Counted from the first letter of the stretch, positions 37,513 to 45,281 are shown. The stretch: DNA of 64,000 nucleotides from Campylobacter fetus subsp. testudinum 03-427 (GCA_000495505.1 CP006833.1:1612001-1676000), one strand, 5' to 3'. Translations and numbers: made by a program. Notes: generated by a model from the sequence alone, not told the origin.

Positions 37513-37963
37513 ATTTTGTAAAGATAACAAAATTGTCTTTATAATCATAGGTCTTATCATAATATTTATGGCATGCAACCACACTCTTTGGCAAATCTTT
37601 GATGGCGCAGTTACACTGATAACCGCTGTAGCTGTACTGATAAATATATCTATACAAGCTAGCAATAAAAAGAAAAATCTAGAAAAAATCAAGGTATATT
37701 TTGAAACAAATGGCGTAAAAGAACAATCCCCTAGATTTGAAATTATCAGAAAAGACTTTACTAGATCAGAAATAGCAGGATATCTTTCGTTTTTTACAAA
37801 AGATACAGTAAAAAGATATAGTATCGAATATCTCAAAGAACAAAATTTCTTTGATGATATATATAAAGTACAAGAGGGAAAATTAAACGAAGTTGTTATA
37901 AAAATCACAGATGGCGAACTAGAAGCATACGAATACAATATTAAAAACAAATCGTATTTATAG
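37451..37963 (+). CDS. Small membrane protein at head of type III-D-like Cas operon
   Basis: Unrecognised protein of 170 residues. It has a short amphipathic N-terminus (1-26), two membrane helices at about 28-46 and 52-69, then a basic stretch KKKNLEKIK and a soluble C-terminal domain of about 95 residues, probably cytosolic by the positive-inside rule. There is no CARF, nuclease or protease motif that I can see. A perfect AGGAGG at 37435-37440 marks the start and suggests high translation. The Cas10 gene starts 26 bases after its stop, so it belongs to the same operon. By analogy with membrane effectors of other type III systems it could be the output protein; this is inference. Confidence 0.75.
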   Translation: MTIKELIGAIKESEFVKGLTEFCKDNKIVFIIIGLIIIFMACNHTLWQIFDGAVTLITAVAVLINISIQASNKKKNLEKIKVYFETNGVKEQSPRFEIIRKDFTRSEIAGYLSFFTKDTVKRYSIEYLKEQNFFDDIYKVQEGKLNEVVIKITDGELEAYEYNIKNKSYL

Positions 37964-37989
37964 CAAATAACATATTAAAAAGGATATAA

Positions 37990-39354
37990 ATGTCAAAATA
38001 TCTATACGGTGCTAGCATACAAGGTATTCAAGAGTTTATCTTCAAGACAAATAAACTAGCTCAAATAATAGGAGCAAGCCAAATACTAAAGAGTATTCAT
38101 GATGATTTTGAACAAAGCTATGGAGTAAATAATCTCGAAATTTATCTAAATGCAGCAGGAAATATCCGAGTTGTCTTAAGCGATAAAAATGAGCTAGAAA
38201 AAATCGTAAAAGAATTTCCAAAAAAAGTTATGCAAAAAGCGTACGGCATAAGCATTTCTCAAGCAGTCATAAAAATAAATAGCGATAGCCTGACAAAAGA
38301 TGAGTTAAAACTCTTAGACGACGAGCTAAAAGCCAGCAGAAACAAAGCCACCATACCACTAGACATAAGGCTTAGCATAATGGACTTTGTAAGAAATACG
38401 GCTAGAGCGCCTGTGTTAAATGAAAAAAAGATAGAAGGCACGGAAAAAATAGACAAAGGTTCGCTTCAAAAGTATGAAAAAAGTGATAAAAATGAAATTT
38501 CAGCCATAAAAAATCAAAAAAACAAAATCGCAGTCATACATGCTGATGGTAATAATATCGGAGATCTCATTCCCACTCTTAAAAACATCCCCGATTTTTC
38601 TAAAAATTTAAATAAAGCCACAAAAGAAGCTTTTACTACAGCAACGAAGGCTATCAAAAATGGTAAATTTATGGAGATAATCCTTGGCGGAGATGATATG
38701 ACTATCATTTGCGATGCAGATTTTGCGCTTGATTTTACAAAAATATATCTAACTAAATTTGAAGAACTCACGACTAAATTTACAAAACACCATTTAACAG
38801 CTTGCGCCGGTATCGCATTTTGCAACGAGAAATTCCCATTTCACTACGCTGTAAATTTAGCAGAAAGTTTATGTAGCATAGCAAAAAATCACACCAAAAA
38901 TTTAAATCCAAACAAACCTTCATCTTGCCTTATGTTTCATAATGTACAAAGTTCAAATTTCCAGACTTGGGATAAATTTGTACAAGACGAACTCAGCGTA
39001 AAAAGTCAAGATATATCATTTGATTTTGGACCTTATTATTTAAATGAACCAAACCAGCCTAGTATAGAAAATTTGATAGAAATATGCAGAGCTTACGCTG
39101 ATGAAAGTAGTCCGATCTCCTCTCTTAGAGAGTGGATAAGAGTGCTAGATAACGTATCTTACGCTGAGTTTATGCTAGATAGGATCAATGAAATGCTAGA
39201 TAGATCTTGGGCGGATAAAGAGTTTATATCAAAATTATTTGCAAATTTATCAAATAAAAATCTTATCACAAGAAAAGACGGAAAAAACAAAACTCCTATC
39301 TATGATATATTACAGATCCACGCACTCACACAAAATATAAAGGAGCGACTATGA
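37990..39354 (+). CDS. cas10: Cas10-like large subunit, short form without HD nuclease domain
   Basis: Protein of 454 residues. It opens directly with the Palm1-type element YLYGASIQGIQEFIFKTNKL (residues 4-23) seen in Cas10/Cmr2 proteins. The second Palm carries ADGNNIG (185-191) and the catalytic GGDD at 233-236 (IILGGDDMTII), followed by a helical C-terminus. The N-terminal HD nuclease domain of most Cas10 proteins is absent, so it should not cut DNA but can be expected to make cyclic oligoadenylate. Usual Cas10 length is 700-1000 residues, so this is a minimal form. It starts after AAAAGGATATAA and overlaps the next gene by ATGA. Confidence 0.85.
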   Translation: MSKYLYGASIQGIQEFIFKTNKLAQIIGASQILKSIHDDFEQSYGVNNLEIYLNAAGNIRVVLSDKNELEKIVKEFPKKVMQKAYGISISQAVIKINSDSLTKDELKLLDDELKASRNKATIPLDIRLSIMDFVRNTARAPVLNEKKIEGTEKIDKGSLQKYEKSDKNEISAIKNQKNKIAVIHADGNNIGDLIPTLKNIPDFSKNLNKATKEAFTTATKAIKNGKFMEIILGGDDMTIICDADFALDFTKIYLTKFEELTTKFTKHHLTACAGIAFCNEKFPFHYAVNLAESLCSIAKNHTKNLNPNKPSSCLMFHNVQSSNFQTWDKFVQDELSVKSQDISFDFGPYYLNEPNQPSIENLIEICRAYADESSPISSLREWIRVLDNVSYAEFMLDRINEMLDRSWADKEFISKLFANLSNKNLITRKDGKNKTPIYDILQIHALTQNIKERL

Positions 39355-39869
39355 ACCTAAACTACCAACTCAAATTTTATGACTACTGGCATCTAAGTAG
39401 CGGTTTAAGTGGTGGTGCTAAATTTAATAGCATAGTTATCAAAGATAGCAACAGACTTCCTTTTGCTCCTGGTAAAACTATAAAAGGCTTGTTAAGAGAG
39501 ATGGCAAATTTAATAGATCAAAACTTTACAAAAATTTGCTTTGGAGACAAAGAGTGTGCAGGAAGTTGCTACTTTTCAAATGCAATTTTAGAGCAACAAG
39601 AAGCGGGTTACATCATAGCAAATTCATTACAACCATATCTATATGATATCATCGCACAAACTAGCATAGATGATAATGGCAATGCAAAAGACGACTCATT
39701 AAGAGTGATAGAAGTTGTCATTCCATTAAAGTTACAAGGTGAGATAAGAGATATACCAGATGAATTTGAATGCAAGATGAGAAAATCACTAAGTATGATA
39801 AAACAAATCGGGCTAAACCGTAATCGCGGACTTGGTAGATGTGAGTTTTGTATAGAGGAGCAAAAATGA
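39351..39869 (+). CDS. Cas7-like RAMP protein (Csm3 type), single domain
   Basis: Short RAMP of 172 residues. The signature LPFAPGKTIKGLLRE (residues 36-50) corresponds to the Csm3/Cmr4 'PGSSLKG' helix, and the glycine-rich loop NRNRGLGRCEF lies near the C-terminus. Cysteines C63, C69 and C73 (CFGDKECAGSC) fit the zinc-binding insertion of Cas7. At the position of the catalytic Asp of Csm3 I read Asn26 (FNSIVIKD against VDSPVVRD), so this subunit may not cleave RNA. Its stop overlaps the next start (ATGA). In III-Dv complexes the matching Cas7 is fused to Cas5 and Cas11. Confidence 0.82.
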   Translation: MNLNYQLKFYDYWHLSSGLSGGAKFNSIVIKDSNRLPFAPGKTIKGLLREMANLIDQNFTKICFGDKECAGSCYFSNAILEQQEAGYIIANSLQPYLYDIIAQTSIDDNGNAKDDSLRVIEVVIPLKLQGEIRDIPDEFECKMRKSLSMIKQIGLNRNRGLGRCEFCIEEQK

Positions 39870-41209
39870 AAGAGCTATTTTTTGAAGTAAAGTTTTTAAG
39901 CGATATTGTATTGCCCGCAACATCAAATACAGAAGGAAATATAAACTACCTTGATTATATACCAGGAAGTAACTTTTTAGGTATGGTCGCTCAAAATTAT
40001 GATAAATTTAGCGATAGTTTTGATATATTTTATAGTGGAAATGTATGTTTTAGTGATGCTCATATGGTCTATAATGATAAGATAACATATAAAACGCCCT
40101 ATTCGTTCTATCATCAAAAACTGAATAATAAAGCCATATACAACAAACATATGATAAGCAAAGAACAAGCAAATGAACTACGTCAGCTTAAACAGTTAAG
40201 AGTTGGATATATCACTGAGGATTTAGAGCATGTATTAATAAGCCACTCATACTCACAAAAATCATCATACGATACGCAACAAAGAAAAAGCAAAGATAGC
40301 ACAATGTTTGGTTATAAATCTCTTCCAAAAGACTCCATATGGATATTTTGCGTAAAACTAAAAAATGAGTGCAAAGATGAAAACTTGATTATATCTACAT
40401 TGCAAAACAGCTACAAGCTTGGTAAGTCAAGATCTGCTCAGTACGGACTAATAAAAATATCATACTTACAAGACTATAAAAGTAACAATATAAAGACGTT
40501 TAATGACTATGAAAATTATGATTTTTTATATGCAAATAGTCGTTTAGCACTCATAGACGACTATGGAAATCCAACGTATGATTTGAGTTTTATCTGTAAA
40601 GATATAGAAATTTGTTATGAAAAGACAAATATCCGCAACTCATCTTTTACGCCTTACAACGGTAAAAAAGCGCGTTTCGAGTCTGAGAGACTTTGTGTAA
40701 ATAAAGGAAGCGTCATAGCAGTCAAAAAACTTACGGCTGAGCAAATTTCTATCATAAAAAATGGTGTTGGAGCCTATAAAAGCGAAGGTTTCGGAGATAT
40801 AATCATAAATCCAAATTTTCTAAAAGAAAATAAACCTGAGATAAAAAATACTAAAAAAGATGATATAAAAACAGATACACAATATGGAAAAAGTCTTTTA
40901 ACCGAATTTCTAAAAGCCAAACGCGAATCATTAGATATAAATTTAAAAATAGCAAATAACGTAGCTAAACTTATAGATGAAAAACGTTATTATTTTAGCA
41001 ATGTTTCATCATCGCAATGGGGAAATATCAGAAGAGTTTGCGATACAAGCAATGATGAAAATCTTCTTGAAAACATAAAAAATAATATAAAAAAATGGGG
41101 TGATGAACAAGCAAAACAGCTTATAAACATTACTGAATCTATAAAAAACAATCAGTGTAAATTTATAAAACTATTTGCTATGAAAATGAGGAGCAAAAAT
41201 GACAACTAA
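39866..41209 (+). CDS. Csx10/Cas5-like RAMP with C-terminal Cas11-like helical domain
   Basis: Protein of 447 residues from the ATG at 39866 (RBS AGAGGAG); a TTG 18 bases earlier is less likely. Residues about 1-330 are a RAMP with a G-loop near SAQYGLIKISY and a second half ending GAYKSEGFGDIIINP, as in Csx10, the Cas5-type subunit of type III-D. A linker (about 335-355) leads to an all-helical tail of about 100 residues with SSSQWGNIRRV, similar to the small-subunit (Csm2/Cas11) 'SQIR' element. I infer Cas5-Cas11 fusion; a structure prediction would settle it. It overlaps the next gene by 11 bases. Confidence 0.75.
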   Translation: MKELFFEVKFLSDIVLPATSNTEGNINYLDYIPGSNFLGMVAQNYDKFSDSFDIFYSGNVCFSDAHMVYNDKITYKTPYSFYHQKLNNKAIYNKHMISKEQANELRQLKQLRVGYITEDLEHVLISHSYSQKSSYDTQQRKSKDSTMFGYKSLPKDSIWIFCVKLKNECKDENLIISTLQNSYKLGKSRSAQYGLIKISYLQDYKSNNIKTFNDYENYDFLYANSRLALIDDYGNPTYDLSFICKDIEICYEKTNIRNSSFTPYNGKKARFESERLCVNKGSVIAVKKLTAEQISIIKNGVGAYKSEGFGDIIINPNFLKENKPEIKNTKKDDIKTDTQYGKSLLTEFLKAKRESLDINLKIANNVAKLIDEKRYYFSNVSSSQWGNIRRVCDTSNDENLLENIKNNIKKWGDEQAKQLINITESIKNNQCKFIKLFAMKMRSKNDN

Positions 41210-42482
41210 AAGACACATAGCACACATAACGCTAGAAGCTCTAACGCCTCTAAAAGTAGGTTCGCAATCAGTAGATTTTTTGCAAGATTCGCCGGTACAA
41301 AAAGATTGGAATAACTTACCGATGATACTTGGCTCATCCATAGCAGGAGTTTTAAGAGCTAAGTTTCAAGGTAAATTTGAAGATAAAACAAGTGATATAT
41401 TTGGTAAAGAAAACGGCTCTAAAATCATAATCTCCAACGCTCTTTTGCTGGATAAAAACGCAAAAGTCTGCGAGACACTGCTTTTAGAAAAAGATGATTT
41501 TTTGAGATTATTTGAGAATTTGCCACTTAGAGAACATACTGCTATCGATGAAAAAGGCGTAACGATAAATGGAGCTAAATTTAATGAAGAAGTAGTGTTT
41601 AAAGGTTCTAGATTTAAATTTAGTATCGAGCTAGTAGAAGATGATAAAACAAGTTTTGATGATATCTTATCTATATTTGGAGATGATGATTTTAGACTAG
41701 GTGGCGGTGCATCAAAAGGTTTTGGAGAATTTAAAATCATAGATATCAGATATGAACATTTAGATACAAGCAAATATAATAGCTCGCTAAATTTTGAGCT
41801 AAAAGAGAGTCAAATTCAAAACAAAACCGACCAAAGTCTTACTAAGTACGAAATAAATATATCTCCGGATAATTTTTTTATGTTCGGTAGTGGTTTTGGA
41901 GATTTTGAAGTCGATATGACTCCTGTTTTTGAACAAACTATATCATACGATACTAGATCTATTTCAAATCCAAAAGTTCTTATACCTGCAAGCAGTATAA
42001 AAGGCGCCTTGCTTCATAGAACATTATATCATATATGCAAATTAGAAGGCATCACGGCAGATAATGGTTTAAAAGAAGCATTAAACAGCGCAAAGCTACT
42101 TATCGTTCCACTTTTTGGCGAGGCAAAAGATAGGGATAAAAACGGTAAAAAAGGCGATATTTTAATGAGCGATTGTTTTAAAGCAAATGACGCTACAACA
42201 AAGATTTTTGACCATGTAGCCATAGATAGATTTACAGGAGGAGCGATGGATAAGATGTTATTTCAAGAAAAAACCATCGCAAAAGACAATGATACTTACC
42301 ATATCAAAATCAGCATCAAAAATGAGCAAGAAAAAGATAAAAAACTCATCGAAGCATTTGAAAATACTCTTTTAGACGTGACATTAGGACGTTTGCCACT
42401 TGGTGGGGCTACTACAAAAGGTCATGGCGTATTTAGCGGAAAAGTTTTGAAAAACGGTACTGAGCTAAAGGAGAGCAAATGA
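41199..42482 (+). CDS. Double Cas7-like RAMP protein (Cas7-2x type)
   Basis: Protein of 427 residues made of two Csm3-like RAMP domains. The first (1-185) has LPMILGSSIAGVLRAKF and the G-loop RLGGGASKGFGEF (166-178). The second (215-427) has LIPASSIKGALLHRTL (261-276) and G-loop LGRLPLGGATTKGHGVF near the end. Both halves keep an Asp at the Csm3 catalytic position: Asp30 (QDSPVQKD) and Asp251 (YDTRSIS), so two RNA cleavage sites are likely. RBS GAGGAG precedes the ATG. The next gene overlaps by 4 bases. This corresponds to Cas7-2x of III-Dv complexes. Confidence 0.82.
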   Translation: MTTKRHIAHITLEALTPLKVGSQSVDFLQDSPVQKDWNNLPMILGSSIAGVLRAKFQGKFEDKTSDIFGKENGSKIIISNALLLDKNAKVCETLLLEKDDFLRLFENLPLREHTAIDEKGVTINGAKFNEEVVFKGSRFKFSIELVEDDKTSFDDILSIFGDDDFRLGGGASKGFGEFKIIDIRYEHLDTSKYNSSLNFELKESQIQNKTDQSLTKYEINISPDNFFMFGSGFGDFEVDMTPVFEQTISYDTRSISNPKVLIPASSIKGALLHRTLYHICKLEGITADNGLKEALNSAKLLIVPLFGEAKDRDKNGKKGDILMSDCFKANDATTKIFDHVAIDRFTGGAMDKMLFQEKTIAKDNDTYHIKISIKNEQEKDKKLIEAFENTLLDVTLGRLPLGGATTKGHGVFSGKVLKNGTELKESK

Positions 42483-42910
42483 ATGAATTTAAAACCCAAA
42501 AAGATATACAAAACTATATAAACTCACTAAAAAATTGCGTAGGCTACTTGCAAATCAGTAATGAAGATCTAAAAGAGCATAAACAAGATAGAATTTGGAA
42601 GCAAAAAAGTGATATAAATGTGGATTTTAGTAGCATAAAAGGATTTGTTTATGAGGCTCATTTTTTTGATGAGACACTCAACAAATCCATAGCCATAAGA
42701 CTGATAAACGGTACTTGGCTAGTAGATGAGACGAATTTATCAGATAAAGATATGCAAAATGAACAAATTTACTTAAGCGATATAGATGACCTGCTAGTAA
42801 AAATGGTTCAAATTTGGCAAGAGCAGCCAGATGAGTTTTGCTTGAATTTGCCGACGCTAAAGTTGCAAAAAGTAGTATTTGCCGGCTTTGCAAATAAGGA
42901 GAAAAAATGA
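42479..42910 (+). CDS. Small type III-associated protein (Csx19-like / TIGR04423-like)
   Basis: Protein of 143 residues, strand-rich in the middle with several Trp (IWKQ, TWLVDE). It has no catalytic motif I recognise. Its position between Cas7-2x and the TIGR03986 RAMP matches Csx19 of type III-D operons, and the size fits. The sequence also recalls the TIGR04423 group of type III-associated proteins. In III-Dv, Csx19 is a structural subunit of the complex. The start overlaps the upstream stop, and the stop overlaps the next start, both as ATGA. Confidence 0.6.
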   Translation: MNEFKTQKDIQNYINSLKNCVGYLQISNEDLKEHKQDRIWKQKSDINVDFSSIKGFVYEAHFFDETLNKSIAIRLINGTWLVDETNLSDKDMQNEQIYLSDIDDLLVKMVQIWQEQPDEFCLNLPTLKLQKVVFAGFANKEKK

Positions 42911-44565
42911 TAACCGCACCATACAACTTTGTTCCATTAAATGAGCAAATATTCTATCCAGATTGGGCTGATAATGTTAGCCACGATATACCATTTAGCG
43001 ACGCTCAAAGCGGAGAGATAGATATAACTATCACCGCTAAAAATCCTATATTTATCAAAAATCATACACCAGAAGGATCTAAAGAGACATTGGAGTTTTG
43101 TCATCACATAAATGAAAACGGTGAAAAAGAGTATTATATACCAAGTAGTAGCGTAAAGGGTATGATAAGAAATGTTCTAGAGATCATAAGTTTTGGGAAG
43201 ATAAAAATTGATAGTAAATTTAATACCATATCAAGCGTAAGAGATATGACAAATAATTCACTTGTAGGAAAAGCAAACAAATGTGGATTTTTAATAGAAA
43301 TAGACGGAAACACTAAGCTCTTAGATTGTGGCAATATCATAACTATATCACATAAAATTTTAGAAAAAGACTATCCGGAGCTCAAATCTCTAAAAACTGC
43401 GAAAGATAAATATACAAAATATGACTTATTAAAAGAAGTTAAATTTACTACCAAAAAGGAAAAATTCCGTACAGTAGCATTATTATCAAATGATAATAAC
43501 AAAGACGCTAAGAGTGGCTATTTAGTCTTCACAGGAGACATTGAAAATAAAAAATATGAATTTATATTTAAAAATAGTAGTAATTATAGAGAAATTTCAG
43601 ATGATACTAAGAGAAAATTTTTACAAGTTTATGATAACAACAAATCCATAGATGGAGAATATCTTATCAAAAAATCTCCAAAAAAAATACCGGTATTTTT
43701 TGTAGAAAAAGATCAAAAAATTGAGGTTATCGGTATAACTCAGCTATTTAAACTAGCTTATAACAAAACTATAGCCGATGCCGCAAAACAAGCCGCGTAT
43801 CAAGAAAACAAGTTAGACCTCAGCGAAACAATATTTGGCACTGTTACAAATTCAAAAGCTCTAAAAGGTAGAGTGTATTTTTCTCATTTTAAAGCTACTG
43901 CGTATAAATTTGCTACAAAAAAAGAGGTGATACTAGGTACGCCAAATCCAAGTTACTATCCAAATTATATACAACAAACCAAAAAAGCAAATCCATATAT
44001 CACACTTATGAATGAAAATGCTAAGATATCGGGCTGGAAAAGATATCCGCTTCATAGCGAACTTATGAAGCCGCACTTACCAAACGACAATCAAGATGTT
44101 CGTACAACTTTTATACCTCTAGATAAAAATACAACATTTCAAGGTAAGCTCAAATTTCACAATCTCAAAAAAGTAGAGATTGGCGCTTTGCTTAGTGCTA
44201 TCACATTTCATGATCAAGGTGATATTTGTATGCACAATATTGGTATGGCAAAGGCTTTAGGATATGGTAAAATAGATATAAAACTAGAGCTTCAAAATCT
44301 CAAATTTGATAAAAAAGAGTACTTAAAAAAATTTGAAGAGCTCATGACTAATTTTAAGTCGGACTGGAAAAACTCAGATCAGCTTGTTGAATTATTTGCC
44401 ATGGCAAATATTACAACAAAAACAAACAAACAACTAGCTTATCAACTTTTAAAAAATCCAAAACTAAACGATTTTACAAATAAACCAGAGAAAAATGACT
44501 TTATTTTTGCAAAAAAAGCAAAAAAATATCTAAAAGCACACTCGCAAAATAATGATTTAGCTTAA
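42907..44565 (+). CDS. TIGR03986-type RAMP protein (Cas7 with large insertion)
   Basis: Protein of 552 residues. The N-terminus (APYNFVPLNEQIFYPDWAD then VSHDIPFSDAQSGEI) is characteristic of the TIGR03986 family of CRISPR-associated RAMPs. The RAMP helix YYIPSSSVKGMIRNVLE is at about residues 77-93 and the glycine-rich end MAKALGYGKIDIKL near 445-460. A long inserted region (about 110-290) separates the halves, as in the Cas7-insertion subunit of III-Dv. The extreme C-terminus is helical and ends KKAKKYLKAHSQ. No catalytic Asp is evident at the Csm3 position. It is the last gene of the operon, followed by a hairpin. Confidence 0.82.
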   Translation: MITAPYNFVPLNEQIFYPDWADNVSHDIPFSDAQSGEIDITITAKNPIFIKNHTPEGSKETLEFCHHINENGEKEYYIPSSSVKGMIRNVLEIISFGKIKIDSKFNTISSVRDMTNNSLVGKANKCGFLIEIDGNTKLLDCGNIITISHKILEKDYPELKSLKTAKDKYTKYDLLKEVKFTTKKEKFRTVALLSNDNNKDAKSGYLVFTGDIENKKYEFIFKNSSNYREISDDTKRKFLQVYDNNKSIDGEYLIKKSPKKIPVFFVEKDQKIEVIGITQLFKLAYNKTIADAAKQAAYQENKLDLSETIFGTVTNSKALKGRVYFSHFKATAYKFATKKEVILGTPNPSYYPNYIQQTKKANPYITLMNENAKISGWKRYPLHSELMKPHLPNDNQDVRTTFIPLDKNTTFQGKLKFHNLKKVEIGALLSAITFHDQGDICMHNIGMAKALGYGKIDIKLELQNLKFDKKEYLKKFEELMTNFKSDWKNSDQLVELFAMANITTKTNKQLAYQLLKNPKLNDFTNKPEKNDFIFAKKAKKYLKAHSQNNDLA

Positions 44566-44640
44566 AAATAAGTATAAAATATGCAATAGATATCTTAAAA
44601 TCCCCAACCTTAAGCACATCACAAACTTAAGAACCTTAAC

Positions 44641-44668
44641 AAGTCTTTGAGAAAATCCTCAAAGACTT
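44641..44668 (+). terminator. Terminator-like hairpin after the Cas operon
   Basis: Perfect 11-bp stem AAGTCTTTGAG/CTCAAAGACTT with 6-base loop, 75 bases after the last Cas stop and before the tRNA operon on the other strand. It is followed by ATAGTTT, a weak T-tract. It probably separates the convergent Cas and tRNA transcripts. Confidence 0.6.
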
Positions 44669-44758
44669 ATAGTTTAGAAAAATTAATTAATAAATTTAGT
44701 AAAATTTGAATTAAATATATTAGATGATTTGGAAATAATTTGATAAAAAAAGATTGAA

Positions 44759-44843
44759 TGGTGCGGACGAGAGGACTTGAACCTCCACACCGTAAGGCAC
44801 CAGATCCTAAGTCTGGCGTGTCTGCCAATTTCACCACGTCCGC
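44759..44843 (-). tRNA. tRNA-Leu (anticodon TAG)
   Basis: Minus-strand cloverleaf of 85 bases with long variable arm. Acceptor GCGGACG/CGTCCGC, anticodon loop CTTAGGA, T-loop GTTCAAGTC, encoded CCA. Last gene of the five-tRNA operon. Confidence 0.96.
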
Positions 44844-44855
44844 AAAAAAAATAAG

Positions 44856-44932
44856 TGGTACGCCCAAGAGGATTCGAACCTCTGGCCTACGGCTTAGAAG
44901 GCCGTTGCTCTATCCAGCTGAGCTATGAGCGC
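44856..44932 (-). tRNA. tRNA-Arg (anticodon TCT)
   Basis: Cloverleaf of 77 bases. Acceptor GCGCTCA, anticodon loop CTTCTAA, T-loop GTTCGAATC, encoded CCA. It reads AGA/AGG, the most used Arg codons in this AT-rich genome. Confidence 0.96.
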
Positions 44933-44986
44933 ATAGCTAAAAATAAATAACAAAAAAGCTGCAAAAACTCAGCATCTAACTTAAAA

Positions 44987-45063
44987 TGGTGCGCCCGATA
45001 GGGGTCGAACCCATAACCTACAGATCCGAAGTCTGTCGCTCTATCCAATTGAGCTACGAGCGC
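44987..45063 (-). tRNA. tRNA-Arg (anticodon TCG)
   Basis: Cloverleaf of 77 bases. Acceptor GCGCTCG, anticodon loop CTTCGGA, giving anticodon TCG for CGA codons, T-loop GTTCGACCC, encoded CCA. Confidence 0.94.
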
Positions 45064-45086
45064 AACTTGAAATCCATCGATCTAAA

Positions 45087-45163
45087 TGGGGTGAGTGATG
45101 GGAATCGAACCCACGACCCTCAGGACCACAATCTGATGCTCTAACCGACTGAGCTACACTCAC
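45087..45163 (-). tRNA. tRNA-His (anticodon GTG)
   Basis: Cloverleaf of 77 bases with acceptor GTGAGTG/CACTCAC, anticodon loop TTGTGGT, discriminator C and encoded CCA. An additional G precedes position 1 (base 45164), as expected for the G-1 of tRNA-His. Confidence 0.96.
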
Positions 45164-45167
45164 CAAA

Positions 45168-45245
45168 TGGTCGGGGTGAAAGGATTCGAACCTTCGGCCC
45201 CTTGGTCCCAAACCAAGTGCGCTAACCAGACTGCGCTACACCCCG
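45168..45245 (-). tRNA. tRNA-Pro (anticodon TGG)
   Basis: Cloverleaf of 78 bases with acceptor CGGGGTG/CACCCCG, anticodon loop TTTGGGA, T-loop GTTCGAATC and encoded CCA. First gene of the tRNA operon, directly behind the promoter. Confidence 0.96.
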
Positions 45246-45281
45246 AAGCATGAGTCTCACTACTTCAAATTAAGAGTTGAA

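Noticed and set aside
44566-44758. Possible CRISPR array or leader behind the Cas operon
   Set aside because: Only two CTTAAG palindromes and one hairpin occur; there are no repeats of about 25-37 bases with regular spacers.
44667-44867. Minus-strand open frame of 66 codons
   Set aside because: It runs through tRNA-Leu and gives the well-known spurious translation of that tRNA.
37139-45245. Mobile element carrying the Cas operon
   Set aside because: No transposase, integrase, terminal inverted repeats or duplicated tRNA end could be found, so only the suggestive location remains.
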